Assembly: GCF_000332275.1 (NCBI RefSeq)
Contig: NZ_CM001776.1
Coordinates: 1,907,268 to 1,971,267, forward strand
Direction of reading: 5' to 3'
Origin: Synechococcus sp. PCC 7336
Lineage (GTDB): Bacteria > Cyanobacteriota > Cyanobacteriia > Thermostichales > PCC-7336
Length of the DNA: 64,000 nucleotides
Part shown: in pieces, positions 47,416 through 55,147 of the stretch
How the letters are laid out: each line of letters opens with the position of its first letter
Numbering within the stretch: the first letter of the stretch is position 1
The notes under the pieces: model-generated
What the model was told of the DNA's origin: nothing
What the model saw: only the letters and a program-made list of their open reading frames with translations
Database searches by the model: none
Made by a program: the position numbers and the translations under genes

Positions 47416-47763
47416 TCCCTTTTCGTGAACGGTTAGTGGCTCTCAGCTGCTTCATAGCTCCTGCAGCATTTTCTGGAGAGCGCATATTTTAAAGTAAAAC
47501 TAGCCAATGGTGAATCTTACACAAGCCTAGCTCCGCGACAATTTTGTTGGAATCGCGATGGTCATCTGGTAGGCAAAGATGAACCAAATGATGAAGTTGA
47601 AGGAAAGGTTGCAGCCCGAATTGTTGATGTTATTGATGACACACAAACAATTATCGAAGTCCCTGACGGTGAAATTATTGCCGTCGATCGATCGACTATA
47701 TCAGAACGACCTACTGCCATTACACCTCCTGAGGTGAAAGATCGTGTACCTGTCCGATCGTGA
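47409..47763 (+). pseudogene. frameshifted small gene overlapping the dCTP deaminase gene
   Basis: ATG 47409 (with GAGGTAGG upstream) encodes MVVPFRERLVALSCFIAPAA FSGERIF and then hits TAA. Removing one T from the T4 run at 47487-47490 restores a single 117-aa protein continuing KVKLANGESYTSLAPRQFCW, EPNDEVEGKVAARIVDVIDD and VPDGEIIAVDRSTI, ending with TGA 47761-47763. The total is 3n+1. I do not recognise the family. It overlaps the dcd-like gene by 20 bp, so the two were translationally coupled. Confidence 0.7.
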
Positions 47764-48373
47764 CTTGAAGTTTGCTGTTGAAACAGGTCAGTTGATAGTC
47801 GATCCCAAACCAGAAGAATACGATACAACCTCTATTGACCTTCATCTAGATGATGTCAGTGAAGCAAAGGTATGGAACGTAGATGCGTTTAAGCAAAAAC
47901 AGGAGGAGTCGGGCAGCGATGCGTGGTTGCGAGTTGGAAAATATAAGTATAGAGCTTTTTCAAGGTTATTTTATAAGAGTGTTCCAACACATCCTAATGA
48001 TAACGATCTAGTCTATCGGAATGGAGATCGAGTGATCCTTAAACCAAAAGGGTTTCTCTTATGGCAGACGCGGGAATCTGTGGGAACACCTGAAACCGAT
48101 CCTCGATTAATTTGTTTTATTAATGGTAAGAGTTCATCCGCCCGGTCTGGATTGTTAGTTCACACGACTGCACCAACGATACATGCTAGATGGTGGGGGC
48201 AAATTACTTTAGAAATTGCAAACCTTGGCCCTTTTGATTTGTGCTTAGGCGCAGGTGATGCGATCTCTCAAATTGTTGTCGCAACCATTTCTAGTCCACC
48301 CACCAAACGTAAGAAAGAGGGAATTGCCATTGGTCAACGAGAAGTTGGCGGTAATGCTGGTTCCAGAGACTAG
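47744..48373 (+). CDS. dCTP deaminase / dUTPase-like protein
   Basis: 209 aa. Dcd fold: YLSDRDLKFAVETGQLIVDP at the N-terminus and the core NGKSSSARSGLLVHTTAPTI, then WWGQITLEIANLGPFDL, whose Glu in QITLE corresponds to the deaminase catalytic Glu, and LGAGDAISQIVV. It should convert dCTP to dUTP, or be a related dUTPase. Base composition is more AT-rich than the flanking genes, and it forms a pair with a small gene, both signs of an acquired module. Housekeeping versus accessory (anti-phage nucleotide depletion) cannot be settled here. Confidence 0.82.
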   Translation: MYLSDRDLKFAVETGQLIVDPKPEEYDTTSIDLHLDDVSEAKVWNVDAFKQKQEESGSDAWLRVGKYKYRAFSRLFYKSVPTHPNDNDLVYRNGDRVILKPKGFLLWQTRESVGTPETDPRLICFINGKSSSARSGLLVHTTAPTIHARWWGQITLEIANLGPFDLCLGAGDAISQIVVATISSPPTKRKKEGIAIGQREVGGNAGSRD

Positions 48374-48394
48374 CTTTTTGCTACTCTACATTTT

Positions 48395-48790
48395 TTAATC
48401 ATCTCTTAGGAAAGAAGTGTCACAAACTTGCAAGATCTCCTGCAGACGATCGCCATCTTGCAAATACAAATATCCCAATAACGCCTCAAACCCACTCGCG
48501 GCACGATAAATCTCGGGGCTGACGCGGCGGGGAATGCTACCGCAATTGTTGCGACCTCGCTGTACGATCGCCTGCTCGGCATCCGATAGCGTCGGGGCGA
48601 TCGAGGCCAGCGTTTTGGCTTGAGCTTCTGCCTGCACGCAAGCGACCACGGCACGATGGTACGCCTGCAGGCGCTGGGGCGGGATTAATAGCGATCGCCG
48701 CACGTGTAACTCGTAAACCGCATCCCCTAAATAAGCCAATGCGGCTGGCGACAGCCGTTTGATATCGATGGACGGAGCGTCCCCAGTCAT
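48395..48790 (-). CDS. mrnC: mini-ribonuclease III
   Basis: 131 aa. A single RNase III catalytic domain without a dsRNA-binding domain: LSPAALAYLGDAVYELHVRR carries the signature Asp, and YRAASGFEALLGYLYL carries the second conserved Glu. Mini-III matures 23S rRNA ends by cutting paired precursor termini. It is convergent with the dcd-like gene (22 bp between stops). Confidence 0.93.
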   Translation of the reverse strand: MTGDAPSIDIKRLSPAALAYLGDAVYELHVRRSLLIPPQRLQAYHRAVVACVQAEAQAKTLASIAPTLSDAEQAIVQRGRNNCGSIPRRVSPEIYRAASGFEALLGYLYLQDGDRLQEILQVCDTSFLRDD

Positions 48791-48857
48791 ACCAATCTAT
48801 CTACCCCGATCTGTCGGGATATTAGCAACTCTCGCACAATCGCTTGGCAGGCGATCG

Positions 48858-49214
48858 CTAGTCTGCCTGAGGAACATTAGCCAAAGCGTCTTCGAGGGAC
48901 TTTTGCAGAGCTAGGAATTTTTCCAAACGAACCAACTTTACCGTTTGGGTGACCCGAGGATTACTCACCACTTGCAAGCTACCCGACTCGCTCAGCTTCT
49001 TGGCAAACTGAACTAACACCCCCAACCCAGAGCTATCCAGAAAATCGATCGCCTTCATATCCAAAATGATATGGGGCGGACCTTGCTCCACAAATTGATT
49101 CATTTCCTTGCGAAAACTGGGTTCGGAGAAAGAATCGAGCTGACCTGTCAAATGTACAATTCGACAAGCCCCTCTCACCTCCTGACTGCCGCGCAAACTG
49201 ACAGTCAAATTCAT
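48858..49214 (-). CDS. STAS-domain anti-sigma factor antagonist
   Basis: 118 aa starting MNLTVSLRGSQEVRGACRIV. The core HIILDMKAIDFLDSSGLGVL holds the phosphorylatable Ser of SpoIIAA-like proteins. Such proteins release sigma factors or regulate partner kinases. No cognate kinase or sigma gene is adjacent. ATG 49214 is preferred over an upstream start at 49277, whose extra part is unlike the family. Confidence 0.88.
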   Translation of the reverse strand: MNLTVSLRGSQEVRGACRIVHLTGQLDSFSEPSFRKEMNQFVEQGPPHIILDMKAIDFLDSSGLGVLVQFAKKLSESGSLQVVSNPRVTQTVKLVRLEKFLALQKSLEDALANVPQAD

Positions 49215-49409
49215 CGGTTCCGGAATGGTTCCAGTCTCCTTAAAACGTCGGGACCAAAGCAAACGTCGGGACAGCAACCCATTGCTATGTAGCCGCTAGC
49301 CACTGCAGACCGCCCGTAGCAGCGGCCCCCCCGCACAGTGTATTAAGCTTACAGCAATCTGATTGTTTCGACAGCGATTTATCGAGACGACCTCGACCCA
49401 CCCTGAGAG

Positions 49410-49427
49410 CAGCGGTTCGAACCGCTG
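49410..49427. repeat. perfect 18-bp palindrome
   Basis: CAGCGGTTCGAACCGCTG is its own reverse complement. It lies 39 bp before the GerMN gene and could be an operator for a dimeric regulator. No matching perfect copy was noticed elsewhere in the window, although a half-site resembles the motif near 29743. Confidence 0.9.
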
Positions 49428-49465
49428 CAAGATAGGCTGGATCTAAGCGGTTACCTTTATTCCAA

Positions 49466-50089
49466 ATGAATCACTCTGAAGATCGCACTACTCTCCCTGC
49501 TCCTCCCAACCGCAGACCCAATCGCGCGCCTCTGTTTACTCTATTGGGGTTTGCCATTGGCCTGGGGGCCGTTGGGAGTCTTTGGTGGGCTTCAGGCTCT
49601 CCCCCCACCCAAACCGTAGCTTTGTACTGGCTGACCGATGCCGAGGACGATATCTATTACGTGATTCAAGAGCGAGCAATTCCCGCCAGCACCCCCGACG
49701 AGGCGATCGCCAGCGGCCTGCAACAATTAATTGAGGGATCTGCCGATCCCGAGCTACTCTCCGCCATCCCCAAAGAAACTCGCCTGCTCGATACCCGCAC
49801 GGAGAATTCAGAGATTTTTGTGGATTTCTCCAGTGACTTTGCCTCGGGAGGCGGCGCGACTTCCACGATCGGACGGGTCACGCAAGTGCTCTACACCGCC
49901 ACCAGCCTCGATCCCGAAGCCAGCTTGTGGATCTTGGTGGATGGCGAACCCGTGGAGGTGCTCAGTGGAGAAGGGCTGTTGCTCGAACAACCCCTCACCC
50001 GCGAGTCATTTCCCCCCAGCTTTAAAAACTACGTCGTTCCGACAGACGATATTTCGCAAGCCTTGGAGGAGTTACCGCTCGATCGATAG
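49466..50089 (+). CDS. GerMN-domain lipid- or membrane-anchored protein
   Basis: 207 aa. One N-terminal membrane helix (LFTLLGFAIGLGAVGSLWWA) is followed by a GerMN domain: VALYWLTDAEDDIYYVIQER, IASGLQQLIEGSADPELLSA and IFVDFSSDF, TLIGRVTQVLYTATSL-type sequence (read here as STIGRVTQVLYTAT). GerMN proteins are envelope proteins, often linked to cell-wall hydrolases or lipoproteins. Partner unknown. Confidence 0.88.
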   Translation: MNHSEDRTTLPAPPNRRPNRAPLFTLLGFAIGLGAVGSLWWASGSPPTQTVALYWLTDAEDDIYYVIQERAIPASTPDEAIASGLQQLIEGSADPELLSAIPKETRLLDTRTENSEIFVDFSSDFASGGGATSTIGRVTQVLYTATSLDPEASLWILVDGEPVEVLSGEGLLLEQPLTRESFPPSFKNYVVPTDDISQALEELPLDR

Positions 50090-50145
50090 AGTACCTTATG
50101 GGCTCGTGGCAGCACCGGTCGCGCTAGGCTAGTAGCGATCGCATT

Positions 50146-50898
50146 GTGGAAGATTATTTGCCTAGTCCCCATCCTGTTGTCTTGGGTGTTTCCGGTGCCT
50201 CCGGTCTCATCTACGCCGTTCGCACTGTTAAGGCCCTGCTCGACAGCAACTTTTGCGTGGAGTTAGTGGCCTCGCGAGCCGCTTATCAAGTTTGGCAGGC
50301 AGAGAATCAAGTGCGGATGCCTTCAGACCCCGTCCGGCAGGAAGCCTTTTGGCGCAGACAGGCGGGCAGTCACAGCGGGCGCCTCACCTGCCACCTCTGG
50401 AGTAACGTGGGGGCCAGTATCGCCAGTGGCTCGTTTCGCACGCAGGGGGCGATCGTCATTCCTGCCAGTATGAGTACGGTGGCCAAGTTGGCGGCGGGGC
50501 TCAGTTCCGATCTGTTAGAACGCACGGCAGACGTTCATCTCAAGGAAGGTCGGCGCTTGGTGGTGGTACCCCGCGAAACACCCTTCAGTATCATTCACCT
50601 CCGCAATCTCACCACTTTAGCTGAGGCTGGCGTGCGGATCGTGCCCGCGATTCCCGCCTGGTATCACCAACCCCGCAGGATTTTGGATTTAGTAGATTTT
50701 GTTGTGGCACGAGCACTCGATCAGTTGGGGGTGGAACTTTCTGGCGAGTTAATCGAGCGCTGGAGTGGGCCGCGATCGCCCGCAACTGCCCCCCAAGACT
50801 TCCCCGTGCCCGCCTTTTCTAGGGATGGAAAAGATGACGTGGGGAGAGACGAAACGTTTAGCGACGAAACCGCAAGGATTGAGGTGGAGCGTGATTAA
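50146..50898 (+). CDS. ubiX: flavin prenyltransferase UbiX
   Basis: 250 aa. It attaches a dimethylallyl group to FMN, giving the prenyl-FMN cofactor of UbiD-type decarboxylases (ubiquinone/plastoquinone-type pathways). Motifs: VLGVSGASGLIYAVRTVKAL, GAIVIPASMSTVAKLAAGLS, LLERTADVHLKEGRRLVVVP and RETPFSIIHLRNLTTLAEAG. The C-terminus is about 40 residues longer than usual and acidic. It starts with GTG and overlaps the next gene by 8 bp. Confidence 0.93.
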   Translation: MEDYLPSPHPVVLGVSGASGLIYAVRTVKALLDSNFCVELVASRAAYQVWQAENQVRMPSDPVRQEAFWRRQAGSHSGRLTCHLWSNVGASIASGSFRTQGAIVIPASMSTVAKLAAGLSSDLLERTADVHLKEGRRLVVVPRETPFSIIHLRNLTTLAEAGVRIVPAIPAWYHQPRRILDLVDFVVARALDQLGVELSGELIERWSGPRSPATAPQDFPVPAFSRDGKDDVGRDETFSDETARIEVERD

Positions 50899-51289
50899 AA
50901 AAATTAGCGGCATTGTCTTACTCCTCTTGCTGGCGGCGATCGGGCTTTTCTATTGGCAAAATCAAGCCAGCACTGTCAATGTGGTGCTGTTTGGCGGAGC
51001 GGCCCGCTCGATGTCGCTATCTCGAGCCCTAGCGATCGCTTATTTGGTGGGGATTGGCGTGGGGTTGCTATTCGTGCTGAACTGGGCCTTTCGAGATGCC
51101 TTCCTGCGTCGTCGCTGGACTCGTCACCTCAAAATTGATACGCAGCCCAAATCAGATCGCAGGTCCGGCGAAATGCTGGCAACCTCCGAAGACAACTATG
51201 CCAGCGACTCGTATGACGAGCCGGCCCCCATTCAACCCGATGTTTTGCCTGATGACGACTCAGTTTGGCAAGACCGCGAAGAAGTGTGA
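50891..51289 (+). CDS. LapA-domain membrane protein
   Basis: 132 aa. Starts MIKKISGIVLLLLLAAIGLF with GTG and GAGG six bases upstream. Two membrane helices (residues about 5-22 and 45-67) surround the NVVLFGGAARSMSLSRALAI loop, as in lipopolysaccharide assembly protein A-like domains (DUF1049). The tail is acidic and probably disordered. It overlaps the ubiX stop, so the two are co-translated. Confidence 0.8.
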   Translation: MIKKISGIVLLLLLAAIGLFYWQNQASTVNVVLFGGAARSMSLSRALAIAYLVGIGVGLLFVLNWAFRDAFLRRRWTRHLKIDTQPKSDRRSGEMLATSEDNYASDSYDEPAPIQPDVLPDDDSVWQDREEV

Positions 51290-51296
51290 ATCGTTG

Positions 51297-52970
51297 TTAT
51301 GGCAGTCGAATTTCTGCTTCCACAGTCAATCCAGCTAGGAAATTGCGATCCTCGCTAATATGAGGAAACTTCAACTGAGAATCTGGAATTCCCCGTTCCA
51401 CTTGTCTCTGACGCACAATCGCAAAACTTCCAGGTGAGAGGATTCGCAGTCGGGGAGGAGGCACTTGATCCTTTCGTTTTGAGCCGTAATACAGATTAAT
51501 TTCTTTAAGCTTGCGATCGAAGCGATCGAGAAATGCTTGAGGATCGCTGAGTTCCGCACCAGGAGCAAGTTCAATATTGACTAAATAGTGAGCTGGAAAT
51601 TCATCTTCGGACAAGGTGATGCAGAAGTCCTCCAGTAGCAAACTGAATTCCTGCTGCAGAGCTTGCATAGTTTGCGTGGCGTGAAATTCAGTTGTTTTTT
51701 CTGTGGTCGAAGAGAGCAATCCCCCTCGGCGGTGGCGAAATACCAGTAGGGGAGCTGTTCCGTAAAAGCCCACCACTTCGATCGCATCGCCGTTATCGTA
51801 TCGATAAAAGCCACTGTAGTTGGTGACGAGGATGCGGTAGTAGTCACCAATTTTGACCTCAGTGGGAAGAACTGTCTCGGGATGCTCTGACTCCCACTCA
51901 GTTTGAGGAATAAATTCAAAAAAGCCCGCCTCGATCGCCAAGATGCTGCCATCTTGGTTCAACTCGGGATAGATACTGTAGGTGCCTTCTGCTGCTGCAA
52001 AGACTGCTCCAAATCCGGGGGTATCGCCGAAGTAGTCGGGAAAGCGCTCGAAGTAGAAATCTGAGGTTCCTCCTCGTGCCGTCGCAAAGAAGGCCAAATC
52101 CGGCCAAGCCAGCTTGGGGGTGAGCCGACCTGCCGAGCTCGCGATCTGCTGCAGTTCTGCCGCACGCTTGGCTGCGGGACGACATTGCCGCTCCAATTGG
52201 GCTCGTAAGTCCGATTCTAGCGCTAACCAGTCGGCGATCGTTCCAGCTTCCAAATCTCGCATCAAGTCCTCAGCGTAGCGCTCCAAATAGTTGCAGGTGC
52301 GCAGCAACAGCATCGGGAAATTAGCTCCAATACCTCGCATCGATGGATCGCGTAAGGCAAAGAGCAGGCAGAGATAGTGACGCGCCAAGCAATCATCTGC
52401 TTTGAGGGCCTCGTAGGGGTTAGCAAAGATCTGGCTGAAGAGAAACTTGCCCATCCGCAGTACCCCCGTCCCTGCCGTCCCGTAGTCAATACCGCCACTC
52501 GTTTGTCCCGATATGTAGGTGGAATTAGTCGCTACAAACTTGCCAAACCGTCGCTGCCGCGATCGCAGGGCTTTGCTGAGAAAACCGATACTCGCCAGGT
52601 TTGCCTTGCTTAAAGACTTTTGATATCGCTCGGTGACTGGAATCATTTTTTGCTTTCCCGTCGAGCCGCTCGTTGTATTGAAATAGACGACGGGATCGGG
52701 GTTCAAAATATTGCGATCGCCACGGGCAATCCGTTCGAGATAGGGTTCGTAGAAGTGATAGGACCGAACGGGAACTTGTTGCCGAAAGCGATCGATCGTT
52801 TTAATGCTGCCAAGACCGTATTCTCGCCCTAGTTCAGTATCTTTATGGAGCTTTAAAAGTTTGAATAGATAGTTCTCTTGAGTGGCTAAAGTCTTATGCG
52901 TTTTAGCGATAAACTTATCTGCTTCACGTTCGGCGATCGCCGCTAAAGGTCTCAGCAAAATGTTGGGCAT
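51297..52970 (-). CDS. GH3-family acyl-adenylate/amido-synthetase
   Basis: 557 aa, typical GH3 length. The ATP-binding block is VVYFNTTSGSTGKQKMIPVT. Further family signatures are FARAEGTYS-like segments (here VFAAAEGTYSIYPELNQDGS) and GDYYRILVTNYSGFYRYDNG. GH3 enzymes adenylate a carboxylic acid and transfer it to an amino acid; in plants these conjugate auxin or jasmonate, while bacterial substrates are mostly unknown. The gene follows a threonine-synthase-like PLP gene by 67 bp on the same strand, so the acceptor or donor amino acid may come from that enzyme. ATG 52970 is chosen over a TTG five codons earlier. Confidence 0.87.
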   Translation of the reverse strand: MPNILLRPLAAIAEREADKFIAKTHKTLATQENYLFKLLKLHKDTELGREYGLGSIKTIDRFRQQVPVRSYHFYEPYLERIARGDRNILNPDPVVYFNTTSGSTGKQKMIPVTERYQKSLSKANLASIGFLSKALRSRQRRFGKFVATNSTYISGQTSGGIDYGTAGTGVLRMGKFLFSQIFANPYEALKADDCLARHYLCLLFALRDPSMRGIGANFPMLLLRTCNYLERYAEDLMRDLEAGTIADWLALESDLRAQLERQCRPAAKRAAELQQIASSAGRLTPKLAWPDLAFFATARGGTSDFYFERFPDYFGDTPGFGAVFAAAEGTYSIYPELNQDGSILAIEAGFFEFIPQTEWESEHPETVLPTEVKIGDYYRILVTNYSGFYRYDNGDAIEVVGFYGTAPLLVFRHRRGGLLSSTTEKTTEFHATQTMQALQQEFSLLLEDFCITLSEDEFPAHYLVNIELAPGAELSDPQAFLDRFDRKLKEINLYYGSKRKDQVPPPRLRILSPGSFAIVRQRQVERGIPDSQLKFPHISEDRNFLAGLTVEAEIRLP

Positions 52971-53037
52971 TGTTACTTGTATCAATGAACGTCAATAGCA
53001 CCAGCCAGCTTCTCGGGGATATCTGGAGAAGTTGAGA

Positions 53038-54255
53038 TTAGGCTGGAGATTTCCCATTTAAGATCTTTGTCTCCACTGGATAAGTATGACCCGAACAGTT
53101 GATCGCAACAGTTTCGTGAGACTGAATAATCCCTTTTTGAACTAGCCTTATCAGTCCTGCAAATGCAACAGCAGTGCCAGGTTCTACTGAAATGCCTTCG
53201 GTTTGGGCAAGCAAGCGCGTGGCAGCATAAGCTTCTTCATCTGAAGCCTCTTCTAAAATTCCTCCATGCTGCTCGATCGTTCTGTAGAGAACTTCATACG
53301 CTCGACCGGGATCGCCCGTCGATAATGTGGCAATCGAGGTTGTCGGTTCTGTGAGAGGAATGGCGATCGGTTGCTGCTTCCTAAACGCCGTTACCATCGG
53401 CGCACAACCAGACGATTGAATCAACCCGAGGGCAGGAATTTTCTCTACTAATCCGAGGGCGACCAGCTCTTCGAACCCCTGAGCAACTCCAATCGGCCCC
53501 GCCCCACCACTGACTGCCTGAACAAACCAGTCGGGTGACTGCCAGTTGAGCTGTTCGGCAAGCTCAAACGCCATTGTTTTCATACTTTCGGTGCCCGCAA
53601 TATATTTGACACCGCCATCGAGAAAGAGACCTTCGCGATTGGCAAACTCTGCGGCTGCAAGCTTGGCTTCGTCATAGGTTCCATTAATTCTGACAACAGT
53701 GGAACCGCAGATTTTCATCTCCCGTATTTTTTCTTCTGGCGTTAAGTTAGGGACAAAAACCCACAATTTAATTCCAGCGCGAGCGGCAAAAGCTGAGTAA
53801 GCAATCCCAACATTACCCGTTGACGAGAGAACCGCTTCAGTGATTCCCTGCTCGCGCATCATGGAAACTGCTACCGACGCTTGTCGATCTTTGAAAGACG
53901 AGGTTGGTCCCTGTCTTTCATCCTTCAGATAAAGGCGATCGAGCTTGATTTTCTGCCCCAGTTTCTCGGCATGAATTAAAGGGGTGAATCCTTCACCAAA
54001 ACTGACAACATTTTGAAGATTGGAGAGAGGTAACAGCTCGTGATATCGCCAGAGCGTGCAATCTCGGTATAATAATTGATTCTTCCAGTCAGACTGCTTT
54101 AGGGCTTGTAGATCGTACTGGGGTTTGAGAATCGAGCTGCCACAGATCGGGCAAGAGGAAATGAGTTTTTTATAAGGAGCACTATAGTCACATTGAGTGC
54201 ATTTTAATTCAATGATTTTGGCCTGCGCGATCTCATTACTCCTAAGTAATTGCAT
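53038..54255 (-). CDS. threonine synthase-like PLP enzyme with N-terminal zinc ribbon
   Basis: 405 aa. Residues about 18-40 hold CTQC and CPIC, a zinc ribbon as seen in archaeal-type threonine synthases. The fold type II PLP core shows the Lys in TSSFKDRQASVAVSMM, the phosphate loop LSSTGNVGIAYSAFAARAG and GGAGPIGVAQGFEE. It catalyses a beta/gamma elimination-replacement on an O-phospho or O-acetyl amino acid. Whether this is the housekeeping threonine synthase or a paralogue for a special amino acid is open; its neighbour is a GH3 ligase. ATG 54255 is preferred over the longer frame. Confidence 0.85.
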   Translation of the reverse strand: MQLLRSNEIAQAKIIELKCTQCDYSAPYKKLISSCPICGSSILKPQYDLQALKQSDWKNQLLYRDCTLWRYHELLPLSNLQNVVSFGEGFTPLIHAEKLGQKIKLDRLYLKDERQGPTSSFKDRQASVAVSMMREQGITEAVLSSTGNVGIAYSAFAARAGIKLWVFVPNLTPEEKIREMKICGSTVVRINGTYDEAKLAAAEFANREGLFLDGGVKYIAGTESMKTMAFELAEQLNWQSPDWFVQAVSGGAGPIGVAQGFEELVALGLVEKIPALGLIQSSGCAPMVTAFRKQQPIAIPLTEPTTSIATLSTGDPGRAYEVLYRTIEQHGGILEEASDEEAYAATRLLAQTEGISVEPGTAVAFAGLIRLVQKGIIQSHETVAINCSGHTYPVETKILNGKSPA

Positions 54256-54710
54256 AGTGCAGCCTGTTTCGTGTTTCGATGCCAATGATATCCCATAACG
54301 AATAAGGGCTACTCTAGCGTGGCATCTCAATTATTGTGACGCGATCGGGTGCTTGCAAGTACAAGTCTCAATGCGCGCACAGTTTAGTCGGGAATGGGAT
54401 TCGTCCCGGAGATAGCTTCGGCCGGGCTGGGGTAGCGCGTCCAGAAGGGGATTCTACATTCCCAGGGCGGGATCTCCTGCGATATTTTAAGGTTTTTTCC
54501 ATAAATCTCGACCTTTCCACCACTCAAACTAGCTTTCTCCAACTCAAACTAGATAGAGCTAAGCGTGTGAGCAAAATGTAAAACCGACATGCAATGATTG
54601 AAATCATACAACCCGTATAGCGTTTATCTATTCAATTCAATAGACTGTGCTCCCCATCATTGAGGGAAAGAGGTCTTGACTAGACGATACTTGGTGTATT
54701 CTGGCTCGTA
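54256..54710. other. intergenic region
   Basis: 455 bp between the divergent PLP-enzyme and Mpo1-like genes. It has AT-rich promoter-like DNA around 54590-54680. A plus-strand frame at 54336-54581 has no protein-like features. Nothing else supported. Confidence 0.5.
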
Positions 54711-55046
54711 ATGGATTTCTCGGAGATCGGCGTGAGTTACTTCCACGAGGCGAAAGCCCATTTTGTTGCCTGCCACCAACATCCAGTCAATCAAGCATTG
54801 CACCACTTGACCAACCTGCTCGCGATCGCGGCAGTTCCCCTACTGTTTTATGACTGGCGCTTAACGCTCCTCTGCCTCGTTCTGACTCAGGTGTTTGCCT
54901 TGAGCGGACATGCCTTCTTCGAGAAAAACGAACCTGCGTTTCGAAAGTATCCCGGTATGACCATCTTGGCTTCGCTATCCTGGTCTTTCGATAACTGGTT
55001 TGGCCTGCGCCAACTCTTCAATCGCCCCAACCGCGAGATCGGCTAG
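54711..55046 (+). CDS. Mpo1/DUF962-like membrane protein
   Basis: 111 aa. Two to three hydrophobic helices with conserved H and FEKN features: VACHQHPVNQALHHLTNLLA, ALSGHAFFEKNEPAFRKYPG. Yeast Mpo1 (same superfamily) is an Fe-dependent 2-hydroxy fatty acid dioxygenase in sphingolipid breakdown; bacterial members are uncharacterised. The histidines are compatible with metal binding. It lies about 2 kb upstream of the putative ceramide-type operon, which may be coincidence. Confidence 0.72.
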   Translation: MDFSEIGVSYFHEAKAHFVACHQHPVNQALHHLTNLLAIAAVPLLFYDWRLTLLCLVLTQVFALSGHAFFEKNEPAFRKYPGMTILASLSWSFDNWFGLRQLFNRPNREIG

Positions 55047-55147
55047 CTTACACACTACTGCAGTGCAAACCGACACGTTCGCATTGAAATGTATTCGCCG
55101 ACACAGCCTAGAAACCATCACCAGACTTTTTAGATAGGACAATTCCC

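Noticed and set aside
49410-49427. tRNA T-arm-like GGTTCGAACC
   Set aside because: No cloverleaf surrounds it; it is a simple palindrome.
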